A stretch of 64,000 bases of DNA from Glaciecola sp. (lineage in GTDB: Bacteria > Pseudomonadota > Gammaproteobacteria > Enterobacterales > Alteromonadaceae): positions 1 to 64,000 of the forward strand of contig JAAZVZ010000008.1 of NCBI GenBank assembly GCA_018623155.1. The letters run 5' to 3'. The position numbers and the translations under genes were made by a program. Position 1 is the stretch's first letter; the number at the start of each line of letters is the position of its first letter. Positions 28,511 through 38,349 of this stretch are shown piece after piece. The notes under the pieces were generated by a model, which was not told the DNA's origin, did no database searches, and saw nothing but the letters and a program-made list of their open reading frames with translations.

Positions 28511-30890
28511 ATATTGTTGTTTCGCCATGTTTACGGTTATTACCATATTACTATTCGGTGCTTATGCTTATGCTGAAGGCAAACATGTCTGGTATGTGAG
28601 TCAACATGACCTAACCAATACAACTTTAGAATTCAAAGGGATTAATCACACCGAGGAGCCTCAAATTGTCGTTGTTCGAATTGACGACAAAGACTCCCCT
28701 AACTTCGCTCAGCGCGTCAATTATGAACGCACTGTCGTACCAGGTAAATTTGTATTTCATCTCAGTACAAATGAGTTATACACCAGCAGTAAACGCAAAG
28801 TGAAGCCGACTGATATCCAAAGAATTTATATCTTCGCAGGAAAATCTGATGCCAATATTGAATTTCAGGCGACCACGCTTAAAGAGAGAACAATCTTACC
28901 TGAACATCTTGTTGCATGGGATTTTGGTGACCACAATAGTAAAATATGGCCCGGTTTTGAACGCATAACTCCAGATCACCCAGCCCTGACTGGGACACTC
29001 ACCTCGCTACAGCGAGATCGACACAATGGCATCAACGACGGACTCATTAGTGACGGGATCAAAGGAATCAATGCCATAACCCTACCAATCAAGGCAGGCC
29101 GCTATCGTCTTCATTTGTGGCTTGAAGATATGGGAGACTGGGAATATGCTCCACATTTTTTAGAACGGACTATCACCTTTAATCACCGTCGCCTTGAACA
29201 TTTTTACGACACCCCTGAGTCTTGGCAGAATCACCGCTATTTGAGACAACCCATCTATTCCAACAAACCTGATGTGTTTGATGATATCGTCATGCCGTTT
29301 TATGGACATCGCTCTTATACAATCGAAACGGACAGCTCTGATAATGTATTGACACTCAATGGTGATCGCCTTTCTGCCCAATATCTTTCTGCATTACTGA
29401 TCGAACCATTGGGTGATGACAATACAATCCGTCATGTGACTGACCAACAAGCGTTATGGTGGAGACAAAATTGGCCCATTTCAGAGGCACTTCACATCCC
29501 AATGCCAACTCAGGAGCTTTCATCAAATATCACCATTGTGATGGCAAAAGATGAGCAACAACACTTAGCCTTTACGCAGGACTTTGCTACGGATTTTAGT
29601 ATATTTAATGTGATCGCAAAGCGCGAAAAGCAAAACTCAAGTTCACAACCTCCTATCCCAATTATTACCCAAAGAAATGTGCAATGGCAGCTTAGACGAA
29701 AATCTCTACAAGGGAATTTACTGCATTTTTCCGCACAACGACTCAGCAACGAATCGACATCTGAGAATCCAACACTTCCCGGCATTAGTACCCTTTCACT
29801 GTTCACCAAACCGAACACCCCAGCTGGAACATACCACTATGAAGTCGTTGTAAAGACACATGGGCAACGTCGCTCAGTGCCTTTAGAGGTCCATGTTTTA
29901 GACATGACACTGCCAAAATTAACGACCAGTATTGGCGTGTATCTTGAACCGCCTTATCACCGTTCATGGTTTACATCTCTTGCCCACAGTCGTGCCTATC
30001 AATGTGATCTAGACAGACTAAAACAGTTTGGTTTAAATGCACTTTCTCCTGGATTACCGACTCCCTACAATGCATCAAGCACCAAAGCATTTATAGAACG
30101 AATAAGAGAGGTTATGGCCGTGGGGATGCACGCCACGATCCTTGCATACGCGCCCTATAAACGCTTAGTTGCACAAATGGGGATAACCAATGCCGTGGCG
30201 CAAATCAAAAAAGTTGATGCATTAGTACGTTCTGAATTTCCTGATATTACGTTGTACTGGTCTATCGCAGACGAACCAAGCAACGCTGCAAGCACACCCT
30301 TCACTGCCACCCATAATGAGTTAGAGAATGTCACTGCTGGGCATTTTAACGCGCCAGAAGATACCAAGTGGTTTCATTCGGTAGCCGCTAAATTCGTTAA
30401 CCCTTCAGTGCAGTTAAAGACAAAAGATTATCATGCGATGGCAAAAGAAGATTCAACAATATATTTATACAATATAGAACAGTACCGACATGCCGCGGGA
30501 TTAGCTACTTGGTACTGGCAAACCGACGGTTATTTGCAATGGCATGCCCGCATGCCAGGTGCTTACCCATTTTCACCTGTCGATGCTCGGGAAGATGACG
30601 TATTTTTCATCTATCCATCGGCAGAATTATGCTCTGCAACACCTGATATAGATTGGACTTTACTCGCTATCAGTCAAGGAATATCTGATCAGAGATGGTT
30701 GCAATGGTTAGTTACAACCGCTGAACACAACAAGAACGCCGATCAATTAGTGGCATCAATACAATCTATTATTCAGAAACAACAATCACCGCTCAATGTC
30801 GACATAGACACACTTAACCAGTGGCTTATCAAAATAAAACAATTAGCTCATACAATTCATTTGGAGGCATCGCATGGAAGCGACTCTTAG
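28503..30890 (+). CDS. Secreted glycosidase-like protein with DUF4091
   Basis: About 795 residues with an N-terminal hydrophobic signal (FTVITILLFGAYAYAEG), a beta-rich N-terminal half, and a C-terminal TIM-barrel-like region (~480-780) resembling DUF4091. The motif SIADEPSNAAS places an acidic residue where glycoside hydrolases of this fold carry the acid/base Glu, which is inference. It may trim, cut or modify the exported polymer. Start: TTG at 28503 has GGAGG five bases upstream and overlaps the Wzz stop; the ORF track uses an earlier TTG, and ATG 28527 is an alternative. The next gene overlaps by 17 bases. Confidence 0.7.
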   Translation: MNKYCCFAMFTVITILLFGAYAYAEGKHVWYVSQHDLTNTTLEFKGINHTEEPQIVVVRIDDKDSPNFAQRVNYERTVVPGKFVFHLSTNELYTSSKRKVKPTDIQRIYIFAGKSDANIEFQATTLKERTILPEHLVAWDFGDHNSKIWPGFERITPDHPALTGTLTSLQRDRHNGINDGLISDGIKGINAITLPIKAGRYRLHLWLEDMGDWEYAPHFLERTITFNHRRLEHFYDTPESWQNHRYLRQPIYSNKPDVFDDIVMPFYGHRSYTIETDSSDNVLTLNGDRLSAQYLSALLIEPLGDDNTIRHVTDQQALWWRQNWPISEALHIPMPTQELSSNITIVMAKDEQQHLAFTQDFATDFSIFNVIAKREKQNSSSQPPIPIITQRNVQWQLRRKSLQGNLLHFSAQRLSNESTSENPTLPGISTLSLFTKPNTPAGTYHYEVVVKTHGQRRSVPLEVHVLDMTLPKLTTSIGVYLEPPYHRSWFTSLAHSRAYQCDLDRLKQFGLNALSPGLPTPYNASSTKAFIERIREVMAVGMHATILAYAPYKRLVAQMGITNAVAQIKKVDALVRSEFPDITLYWSIADEPSNAASTPFTATHNELENVTAGHFNAPEDTKWFHSVAAKFVNPSVQLKTKDYHAMAKEDSTIYLYNIEQYRHAAGLATWYWQTDGYLQWHARMPGAYPFSPVDAREDDVFFIYPSAELCSATPDIDWTLLAISQGISDQRWLQWLVTTAEHNKNADQLVASIQSIIQKQQSPLNVDIDTLNQWLIKIKQLAHTIHLEASHGSDS

Positions 30891-31998
30891 CCTAACTGAA
30901 CACAAACAAACCAATCGACGATTGCGCATAGCGCATATTGTGCAACATTTACAACCTGGCGGTATCGAAACAATGGTTGTCAATATGGCAAACTCAATGA
31001 AAGGAACTGTCGCGTCAAGAGTGATCAGTTTGCAAGGCCAGTCAGAGGAGTTATTACAAAATTGGAAGCGTTTATCGTCTTTACAAACACCATGGATGGG
31101 CTTTGCTAAAGCAAAAGGCGTAACACCATCACTCGTTTTACAACTAAAAAATTATCTGCAAGAAAACAAAATAGAGGTTGTACACACCCATCATATTGGC
31201 CCACTTTTGTACGGGGGGATTGCTGCGAGAATGGCTGGATGTCGAGTCGTACATACCGAGCATGATGCATGGCATTTGGAGAGCTTTCGCAGAAGAACAT
31301 TACAACAAGCTATCCTTAGGTTAGTGAACCCTACCGTGATCGCAGATGCAAAATATGTTGCCAGTGCATTTGAAAAAAATACCCGAGTAAGAGTCGCTAA
31401 AATCATCCCTAATGGGGTGGATATGTCGCAATTTCGCAGCGGTAACAAGGGCTATGCTCGCACTCATTTAGGTTTGCGTCAAAATGTATTTTGGGTAGGT
31501 TCTGCTGGGCGTCTAGAGCCAGTAAAAGACCATAAAACATTGTTAGATGCACTGGTCACAGCGCCATCAGACGTTCACCTTGTCATTGCAGGTAATGGTT
31601 CTCAAGCTGAACCATTAAAAGACTACGCACAAAGACTTGGTATATCCGAACGAGTGGTGTTTCTTGGGCATATTGAAGAGATGAAAACATTTTATCAAGC
31701 GATTGATTGTTTTTGTTTACCTTCATTGAAAGAAGGTTATCCCATAGCAACACTTGAAGCTCAGGCCTGTTCTGTACCATGTATTGTCACGGATACTGGT
31801 GGAAGTACAGAAGCCTTATGTCCTTTAACGGGTATCGCCGTTCCCGTGCAAAGACCTGATTTACTGAGTAATGCCATCTCGCAGTTATATCATCATCCGG
31901 CCAAATGCGATCCTCGTGAGCACGTCTTTGAACACAATCATTTTGCACATACAATAAGCAAATACTTGGGCGTTTATTCACAAGGAGCAAACGAGTGA
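30874..31998 (+). CDS. Glycosyltransferase family 4
   Basis: A 374-residue GT4 enzyme. It has the acceptor-domain signature IAHIVQHLQPGGIETMV, HTHHIGPLLYGG, the donor-domain segment GSAGRLEPVKDHKTLLDAL and the E-x7-E motif EGYPIATLE. It most likely adds a sugar to the repeat unit in the cytoplasm. GGAGG precedes the ATG, which lies inside the end of the upstream gene. The following gene overlaps by four bases, so the operon is tightly packed. Confidence 0.88.
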   Translation: MEATLSLTEHKQTNRRLRIAHIVQHLQPGGIETMVVNMANSMKGTVASRVISLQGQSEELLQNWKRLSSLQTPWMGFAKAKGVTPSLVLQLKNYLQENKIEVVHTHHIGPLLYGGIAARMAGCRVVHTEHDAWHLESFRRRTLQQAILRLVNPTVIADAKYVASAFEKNTRVRVAKIIPNGVDMSQFRSGNKGYARTHLGLRQNVFWVGSAGRLEPVKDHKTLLDALVTAPSDVHLVIAGNGSQAEPLKDYAQRLGISERVVFLGHIEEMKTFYQAIDCFCLPSLKEGYPIATLEAQACSVPCIVTDTGGSTEALCPLTGIAVPVQRPDLLSNAISQLYHHPAKCDPREHVFEHNHFAHTISKYLGVYSQGANE

Positions 31999-33155
31999 CT
32001 TCAGCTCTCCTTGTCATCCATGGCTTAGCCATAATATTGATTTTATATCACCATATTGTTTATCCCTTACTACTGAATTGGTTAACTAGGGGTAAACCTC
32101 AAGATCAAGGCATTACCATTGATATGCCTGAAAATAATTTACCTGAAATCACTATTCTCATTCCTGCGCATAATGAAGCTCAATGGATTGCAGAGAAGGT
32201 CTTGAATCTTGCGACTCTCGATTATCCCCAAGATAAATTAACTATATTGATATTGTGTGATGGGTGTACTGACAACACAGTCGACATTGCCAAACAATAT
32301 ACAACCTATCCTGAGTGTCAAGGGTTGAACTTACACATAATAGATTTTCCCGAAAACCGTGGTAAAGTCAGCGTAATCAATGAGGGGATGAAGTTTGTCA
32401 AAACGGAATTGGTCGCCATGTCTGATGTGTCAGCGCTGATCTCAATTGATGCTTTAAAACTTTCAGCACAAAAGTTTTTGGACCCAGAAGTCGGCGTTGT
32501 GAATTCGCATTACCAGTTATATAACGCCCAAGACGGCGAGCAATCCTATTGGTTGTATCAATCGAAAATCAAACAACAAGAGTCCTTACTAGCTTCCACT
32601 TTAGGGGCTCATGGCGCTTTCTACATTTTCCGCAGTAAGCTCTTCACTGAATTAGAGCACGATACAATCAACGATGACTTTATTTTACCCATGCGGATTG
32701 TTGAACAAGGCTACAAAGTCAAGCAACTCAAAGATGTGCACGCTTTAGAATTAGAGGCCAGTTGCAATACCATGGATCAACAACGACGAAAACGTATATC
32801 CGCTGGGAATATACAACAAGTAATGCGCTTAAAATCATTACTGCGTCCAAAATATAAGCAGGTTGCATTTTTATTTGCTTCTGGCAAAGCACTTAGGGTC
32901 GCTATTCCGTTTCTGATGATCGTGACCTACCTATCTAATGCAATGTTATTGAGCAAACACTCTATTTTCGTGTATGAGTTTATATTGCAAAATCTATTCT
33001 ATCTTCTTCTGTTAATAGAAATTCGCTATGGATTTGCAAGCCATAATCGATATATAAAAATGGTCTCTTATATGTTTAGGGGGCACTTGAGTGGCTTAGT
33101 TGGCGCTCTGGATTATCTCATTCATAGACATCGTAAACCTTGGAAGAAAGTTTAA
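31995..33155 (+). CDS. Membrane-anchored glycosyltransferase family 2
   Basis: A 386-residue GT2 enzyme with an N-terminal membrane helix (LVIHGLAIILILYHHIVYPLLL), a GT-A domain (ITILIPAHNEAQWI, LCDGCTDNT, a late Asp in NDDFILP and QQRRKRISAG in place of the Q-x-x-R-W motif) and C-terminal membrane segments (~295-345). It resembles processive or membrane GT2 enzymes such as SypQ. It starts with GTG with AGGAG upstream. It is the last gene of the plus-strand operon; its stop codon overlaps that of the convergent SypE-like gene. Confidence 0.85.
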   Translation: MTSALLVIHGLAIILILYHHIVYPLLLNWLTRGKPQDQGITIDMPENNLPEITILIPAHNEAQWIAEKVLNLATLDYPQDKLTILILCDGCTDNTVDIAKQYTTYPECQGLNLHIIDFPENRGKVSVINEGMKFVKTELVAMSDVSALISIDALKLSAQKFLDPEVGVVNSHYQLYNAQDGEQSYWLYQSKIKQQESLLASTLGAHGAFYIFRSKLFTELEHDTINDDFILPMRIVEQGYKVKQLKDVHALELEASCNTMDQQRRKRISAGNIQQVMRLKSLLRPKYKQVAFLFASGKALRVAIPFLMIVTYLSNAMLLSKHSIFVYEFILQNLFYLLLLIEIRYGFASHNRYIKMVSYMFRGHLSGLVGALDYLIHRHRKPWKKV

Positions 33156-34696
33156 GATAGTGGGTCTTGTGTTTCACCTAAGTCGATAAGGCACAAGACT
33201 AAATCATCTAATGGTCGCTCTTGTGTAAATTTATCAAATTGATACAACACTTCATCCATAGAAGCTTGCACATCTAAATGTATGGTCTTTTGCAATGTGC
33301 TTAGCATGAGTTCTTTAAGTGCTTTTCTAGACGAAGTATCAAATCCAGATTCAAAGAATCCATCCGTGAAAAGCGCGATTCTACCGCTTTTAGGGAGGGA
33401 AAAAGTCGCAACCTTATAAGCTGCATTGGGGATAACTCCCGGAATAATCCCGCTTTGTGCAATCGGTTTGCTTCCATCTGCTGTGATGAGAAGGCCTTCA
33501 GGATGTCCGGCACTTGCATATTTTAATTCTCGTCCCTGCCCCATTTGCAAAACGCAACAAGTCAAATTAATGCGTGACAGTAATTCGTCATTTAACGCCA
33601 TATTAGATAATGTAAGCAATAGTTCATCTGGATTGTCGAGTAAATAATTATTGTACAATAACCCTCTAATATACCCTGCATAAGCAAATGAGAAGAATTT
33701 AGCACTATCATCGTGCCCCATGATATCAACCAACACAATGGTATCGCCATGAGTACTTGGTTGATGTAATAAAAAATCGCCACCGCCTTTGCCTGTATTG
33801 CGATAACCAACTGCGATATTCCATGCTTTGAGGTGCTCAGGAATAGACGGAAGTAAAGACTCAGAAATTTTTTTATCAATCCGGTCTTGCAGTCTGCGAT
33901 GCATGTGTCGGGTTCGCTGAAGTACGCGCTTAACGGTGTTTAACAAAATGGTTTTGGGAACAGGTTTACACAATACATCGTCCACTCCCAAATGATAAGC
34001 TTGTTCAAGCATCTCAGGTTCATCACTTCCTGTGATAAAAATAAAAGGAATGACTTCTTTTCGGTTTTTTTGTAGATAAATATATAGATCGATACCAGTG
34101 ATTCTCGGCATATGTAGATCACACAGAATCAGACTAATTTCATGCTTTTCAATCAGTTGTGATGCTACCACCGGATTTTCACAGGTTATCACATCATACT
34201 CTTCACTGAGTTGATGTTCGAGGACCGCCAATTCATATTGACTGTCTTCGATAATCAGAATCTTGTTTTTATGTGCTTTTGATTGGTGTTCCCAAAAACA
34301 TGAAAGTGAATTCAGCCGGCTTTTTTCTAGAAACTGATACTTCACATCATCACATTCTTGCTTTATCAGATAGATCCCCCTTTGATTTTCAAGTAAAGGA
34401 AAGTCATCATCCAACTTTACTGCCTCAACGAGTAATGGATTAAAAGCAGGTGCATCATCCAAGATTTTGAGCCAAAATCCAGAATCATTTTTACCAAATT
34501 TTACTGTAATCGTAACGCCAAGTTCGTCATTGTGCTTATTAATATTATTAACCGCTTCACTCAACACAAGCAGCACTTTATTTTTGACACTCGATTCGGT
34601 GACAACATTAAATAATGCCTTTTGTAAGTGCCCTCGAAATTTTCGAGCACTTGAAATATGACTGTCTAAATTAATTTGAAATAATGTTTGATTCAT
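33152..34696 (-). CDS. sypE: SypE-like RsbW-REC-PP2C partner-switching regulator
   Basis: A 514-residue protein of three domains. An N-terminal HATPase/RsbW-type Ser-kinase domain (~1-135) has the N-box LSEAVNNINKH. A receiver domain (~144-262) has the phospho-accepting Asp ~193 in ILCDLHMPRITG. A C-terminal SpoIIE/PP2C phosphatase (~290-510) has GGDFLL and VLVDIMGHD. This architecture is that of Vibrio fischeri SypE, which phosphorylates or dephosphorylates the STAS protein SypA to control biofilm polymer. It starts directly after the upstream ATPase stop. All catalytic motifs look intact, so both kinase and phosphatase activity are expected. Confidence 0.85.
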   Translation of the reverse strand: MNQTLFQINLDSHISSARKFRGHLQKALFNVVTESSVKNKVLLVLSEAVNNINKHNDELGVTITVKFGKNDSGFWLKILDDAPAFNPLLVEAVKLDDDFPLLENQRGIYLIKQECDDVKYQFLEKSRLNSLSCFWEHQSKAHKNKILIIEDSQYELAVLEHQLSEEYDVITCENPVVASQLIEKHEISLILCDLHMPRITGIDLYIYLQKNRKEVIPFIFITGSDEPEMLEQAYHLGVDDVLCKPVPKTILLNTVKRVLQRTRHMHRRLQDRIDKKISESLLPSIPEHLKAWNIAVGYRNTGKGGGDFLLHQPSTHGDTIVLVDIMGHDDSAKFFSFAYAGYIRGLLYNNYLLDNPDELLLTLSNMALNDELLSRINLTCCVLQMGQGRELKYASAGHPEGLLITADGSKPIAQSGIIPGVIPNAAYKVATFSLPKSGRIALFTDGFFESGFDTSSRKALKELMLSTLQKTIHLDVQASMDEVLYQFDKFTQERPLDDLVLCLIDLGETQDPLS

Positions 34697-35398
34697 CTAC
34701 ACATCCATGCGCAATAATTTTGTTTCTCGTATCTCATTAATTAATGCAGACCTAAGCTTACTCATCCAATTTGGTAAACGAGTCATTTGTCGAATAAGCT
34801 CAGATTGTAAGGTCGGAGAATGCTTATCGTTGATGACTACACCGAGTATCGATGCGCCAACCTTATCGAGTTTATTGATACACTCTCGTACCATAACATC
34901 CGTTGTCACACCAGATAGTACCATCAAGATATTAGAATCCACTGCGGCTGCAATTCGTTGCGCTGGGATATTATGCTGATTGATTTGGCCGATCGGTGTG
35001 GTATCAAAAATAACAAAATCAAAATCATCAAGCCACTGCACTATCTGTTGTTCGAGTTTTCCAGGACATCTTAGCTGCAATAGTTTTGACTTGCTATTGG
35101 GTGCTTGTACACCTGTCATTACCAATTGATGCTGCTCATCTGTCAATAACATTGGTGGCATATCATGCTGCTGAAAATGAGGCAGACTGATGGAAGACGA
35201 AAAGAAGGGTTTATGGCTATTAAAATCCACCACTAATACGCTTTGCCCAGACAGTAGTATGCGCCTTGCAAGTGCAAGCACCATTGATGTGACGCCTTCA
35301 CCCGAAGTCGCTGATATCACTGCAATACTCCGTTTGTTTTCGGTTAACAACTTTGAATATACCGTGTCAATTTCGTTACTCAGAGTAATGTAAGACAT
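34697..35398 (-). CDS. sypD: CpsD/BY-kinase-like ATPase with degenerate Walker A (SypD-like)
   Basis: A 233-residue P-loop ATPase of the bacterial tyrosine kinase/MinD group: Walker A' VLVVDFNSHKP and Walker B FDFVIFDTTPIG. The Walker A site reads SGEGVTSM where active kinases have GEGK[TS], so the catalytic Lys is replaced by Val. There is also no C-terminal tyrosine cluster. It may be a regulatory pseudo-kinase partner of the Wzz-type protein. The ATG at 35398 overlaps the stop of the export gene by one base (TGATG); the ORF-track start at 35464 would intrude on that gene. Confidence 0.8.
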   Translation of the reverse strand: MSYITLSNEIDTVYSKLLTENKRSIAVISATSGEGVTSMVLALARRILLSGQSVLVVDFNSHKPFFSSSISLPHFQQHDMPPMLLTDEQHQLVMTGVQAPNSKSKLLQLRCPGKLEQQIVQWLDDFDFVIFDTTPIGQINQHNIPAQRIAAAVDSNILMVLSGVTTDVMVRECINKLDKVGASILGVVINDKHSPTLQSELIRQMTRLPNWMSKLRSALINEIRETKLLRMDV

Positions 35399-37503
35399 CA
35401 GATCAATCCCAACAGTGCAGCAATCGATGCAAACTGGAATACATCTGACAACCCCTGACGCCATTTTTGAAACGCACTTGCGGAGCGATACGGTATATAC
35501 ACTGTATCACCAGCCCTAAGCAGGGGTAGTTTGGTGACATCTGCCGTTTTGCTAAAGGCTAACAAGTCAAAGCTTTGTGCTTGGTTCTTACAACATGAAA
35601 GGTTAACAATGGTAATTTTTTCAATATAAGCATCGCCTTTAGTACCAGCGGCTTGGGCGATCAAATCAATTAATGTCATATCGTCAGTAAAGCGATAGCG
35701 TCCTGGTTTATTTATCGCACCTAAAATACGCACTGTGCTGGTGCTTGTTTCATCTATCCATAAGCGATCTTTTTCAGGGATGTATATCGAATCACCCGTT
35801 TTCACATCAGGTAATATATTTTCATCCCCAGTTTCAAAATACAGAGCTAGATTGAGTTTACTCACCTTACTATATGGTAAGTCACGATGACTCACTCTAA
35901 TATTATGTAAATCGGCTTTATCAGTCGGTCCATCAGCCGCGGCCAATATATCCAAAAAATGCATATCATCATCAAATTTATATCTCCCTGGCGCGCCCAC
36001 TTGACCAAAGATATAAATCGATTTTTCGGATGCTTGACGTACCCATTGTGATTTATTGTCTGTTGGATCCACAGGTAGGTCATGTACCCGCACTGTTGCG
36101 CCCGCGTAAACTTTGGGTAATGCAGATTCAGGTTGCCCTGTTTTCATGAATTTATCTAAATTGAAAACCGTCAACAATGTACTGCCATCAGGTTGGGGTG
36201 AGAGTACTTCAATGGTCGACGTGTCAGCACGTGATGTAGGACCGCCAGTGTGAGCAATTAAATCGAGCAAAGACATTTCATTAGACCACTCGAACCGCCC
36301 GGGCTTAACCACTTCACCAATCACCCTTACGGCGCGATTTGGGGTTACTTTTAACCAAGATTTTTCATTTATGTCGGTCTTTTCTGGAATAAATATCGCG
36401 TCACCATTTTCAATTTCAGGTGGTAACATACTACTTCCGCCTTCTGTAAAGGCCGTCAAATCAAATGGAATCACCTCTCCATTAGCTTTTATCACGCGAA
36501 TTTGTCTCGATTCAGCATATCTTGTTGGACCGCCAGCATTAGCGAGTATGTCCATAAACGTTGCGTCCTCTTTACCTTCAAAAGCCCCTGGCTTTTTGAC
36601 TTCTCCCATAATGTAAACAACATTACCGCCTGTTTTTATTTCCTCTACTTGGATGGGAACAAAAATGGTGGTGCCTGGCTGAATATTGGGTAATAGAGAG
36701 TCATCTCCTGTTTCTAAATAGCGTTTCAAATTGAAGAGTTGAGGCTCACTGTCTGCAATTAAACGAATCTGTTCCACCCCTGCATACCGAGTAACTCCCC
36801 CAGCGCGCATCAATAAATCGATGATCCCCTTACCCGGTCTGAAAGAAAAACTTCCGGGACTTTTGACTTCGCCAAATACTTTAATGGCGGTATTGTCTCG
36901 AGCAGCATCCCCAGAATCGGGGATTTTTGCAGGGTCAAACTCCATCTCAACGTTACCAATAATGGGAGAGGCTGGGACAAATAGTTCATCCATAGCTTGT
37001 AACTTAGGCAGCTCTGATGCGTCGCCAGAATCTAAATAAGATTTGTAGTCAAAATAAATTTGGCCATCTTGTCTGCGAAGCTGTAGTTTGTTGATCTGTG
37101 CTCCGGAGCGAAGCCCTCCTGCATACTGCAGTGCCGTTTGTATCGATGCGCTCCGCGGAACAACGTATTCACCGGGTTCTTTAACATAACCGCTGACGAA
37201 AATAAGCATCTGTTTTTTGGCAACAAATGCATCTAAACCAGTCAAGTCAAGATAGACGTTCGCCAAGAATTCTGTAAGAAACATTGGCAGTTCATCTTCA
37301 TAGACACCTACCACCCTCACTCGTCCGATCTCTGGAAGATGAATATCACCATCTCTATTAACCGTAAAAGGGACTGAAAACGCTTCTTCTCCAGGAATAG
37401 ATATGGTTAGCTCGTCCCCTGGCTGAATGGAGTAATCCTCTGCAAACGATGGCAACCCAAAAAGGGCAATAAAAACCAATGCCACACAACGAAATATCTG
37501 CAT
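35398..37503 (-). CDS. sypC: Polysaccharide export protein with six SLBB domains (Wza/SypC-like)
   Basis: About 701 residues: a signal peptide (MQIFRCVALVFIALFGLPSFA), a poly-export domain (IQPGDELTISIPGEEAF) and six SLBB repeats, recognisable by G-x-V/I-x-x-PG-x-[FY] followed by AGG-type motifs: VSGYVKEPGEY, VFGEVKSPGSF, IMGEVKKPGAF, VIGEVVKPGRF, IFGQVGAPGRY, ILGAINKPGRY. A hydrophobic tail (QFASIAALLGLI) ends it. It should form the periplasmic/outer-membrane export channel. There is no lipobox Cys. ATG 37503 is preferred over 37509 because GAGGA is then six bases upstream. Confidence 0.85.
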   Translation of the reverse strand: MQIFRCVALVFIALFGLPSFAEDYSIQPGDELTISIPGEEAFSVPFTVNRDGDIHLPEIGRVRVVGVYEDELPMFLTEFLANVYLDLTGLDAFVAKKQMLIFVSGYVKEPGEYVVPRSASIQTALQYAGGLRSGAQINKLQLRRQDGQIYFDYKSYLDSGDASELPKLQAMDELFVPASPIIGNVEMEFDPAKIPDSGDAARDNTAIKVFGEVKSPGSFSFRPGKGIIDLLMRAGGVTRYAGVEQIRLIADSEPQLFNLKRYLETGDDSLLPNIQPGTTIFVPIQVEEIKTGGNVVYIMGEVKKPGAFEGKEDATFMDILANAGGPTRYAESRQIRVIKANGEVIPFDLTAFTEGGSSMLPPEIENGDAIFIPEKTDINEKSWLKVTPNRAVRVIGEVVKPGRFEWSNEMSLLDLIAHTGGPTSRADTSTIEVLSPQPDGSTLLTVFNLDKFMKTGQPESALPKVYAGATVRVHDLPVDPTDNKSQWVRQASEKSIYIFGQVGAPGRYKFDDDMHFLDILAAADGPTDKADLHNIRVSHRDLPYSKVSKLNLALYFETGDENILPDVKTGDSIYIPEKDRLWIDETSTSTVRILGAINKPGRYRFTDDMTLIDLIAQAAGTKGDAYIEKITIVNLSCCKNQAQSFDLLAFSKTADVTKLPLLRAGDTVYIPYRSASAFQKWRQGLSDVFQFASIAALLGLI

Positions 37504-37505
37504 TA

Positions 37506-38345
37506 TCATTCCTCGTAGACTTCGGCCATTACTCTTCGATTGGTAAGATCTATATGCTCTCCATCACCATCAAATAATGGTTGCGATTCACCTGCACTGT
37601 CCATAGATAAACGTTCATTTGCGACACCAAATGCTTCCAAATATCGTCCGACTTGTTCTGCCCGAGCTAAACCTAGAGATTGATTATCAGCTATTGAACC
37701 ATACTTATCCGTATGACCAATCAGATTTACACGTAAAGAAGGGTATTGTTTTAATACCTGAGCAGCCTGAGCTAGACGCGCTACATATTTTAGATTAACG
37801 ATGGCAGAATCAGTCGCAAATTGATTGTCCGCATTGATTAATTCAAGGATGTGACTAATTGCCGAAGATATACTCATCTCTTTTGCTTCACTCACATTGT
37901 CTTGTTCTGAAGCAAACTCTAAAGAGGTAATAGAGTCGCTATCTATCTGTGTTGAAGGTGGCTGGCAAGTTTGTTTTTCGAGAACATAATCGAGCTGTCT
38001 TTCCAAGCGGTATAAGAGGTGTCTCAACACAATCACATCATTAGTAGCATCGAAGTGCATCTGGGCAAAGATTTCTCGTGCCACTCTTTTTTCAAGTAAT
38101 TGTGCTTGTTTAACAGTGGCTGGAAAGCACCATTCTGCCCCTTCTAATATGAGTACAGCAAGTTGTTGTCGCAACAACTCAAATTCGAACTTGAGTCCAT
38201 GTTCTGGACCCATTGGCTCATCGGTGTAAAAAGGATCAATTAAGTCAATGTGATGTTCTGCAAAACCGCCCTTCCCATAATCAGGAAAGCTTGTACAGCC
38301 TTGCAGAAGAACAATTGATAGGCATACAGCTGCAACTTCTCTCAA
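37506..38345 (-). CDS. sypB: OmpA-domain lipoprotein (SypB-like)
   Basis: A 279-residue protein with a lipoprotein signal (VCLSIVLLQGC, Cys ~17) and a C-terminal OmpA-like peptidoglycan-binding domain (~175-275) containing VNLIGHTDKYGSIADNQSLGLARAEQVGRYL. It probably anchors the export apparatus to the cell wall. It starts four bases after the STAS gene and its stop overlaps the start region of the export gene. Position two in the STAS-OmpA-export-ATPase-RsbW order matches SypB. Confidence 0.85.
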   Translation of the reverse strand: MREVAAVCLSIVLLQGCTSFPDYGKGGFAEHHIDLIDPFYTDEPMGPEHGLKFEFELLRQQLAVLILEGAEWCFPATVKQAQLLEKRVAREIFAQMHFDATNDVIVLRHLLYRLERQLDYVLEKQTCQPPSTQIDSDSITSLEFASEQDNVSEAKEMSISSAISHILELINADNQFATDSAIVNLKYVARLAQAAQVLKQYPSLRVNLIGHTDKYGSIADNQSLGLARAEQVGRYLEAFGVANERLSMDSAGESQPLFDGDGEHIDLTNRRVMAEVYEE

Positions 38346-38349
38346 TGGA

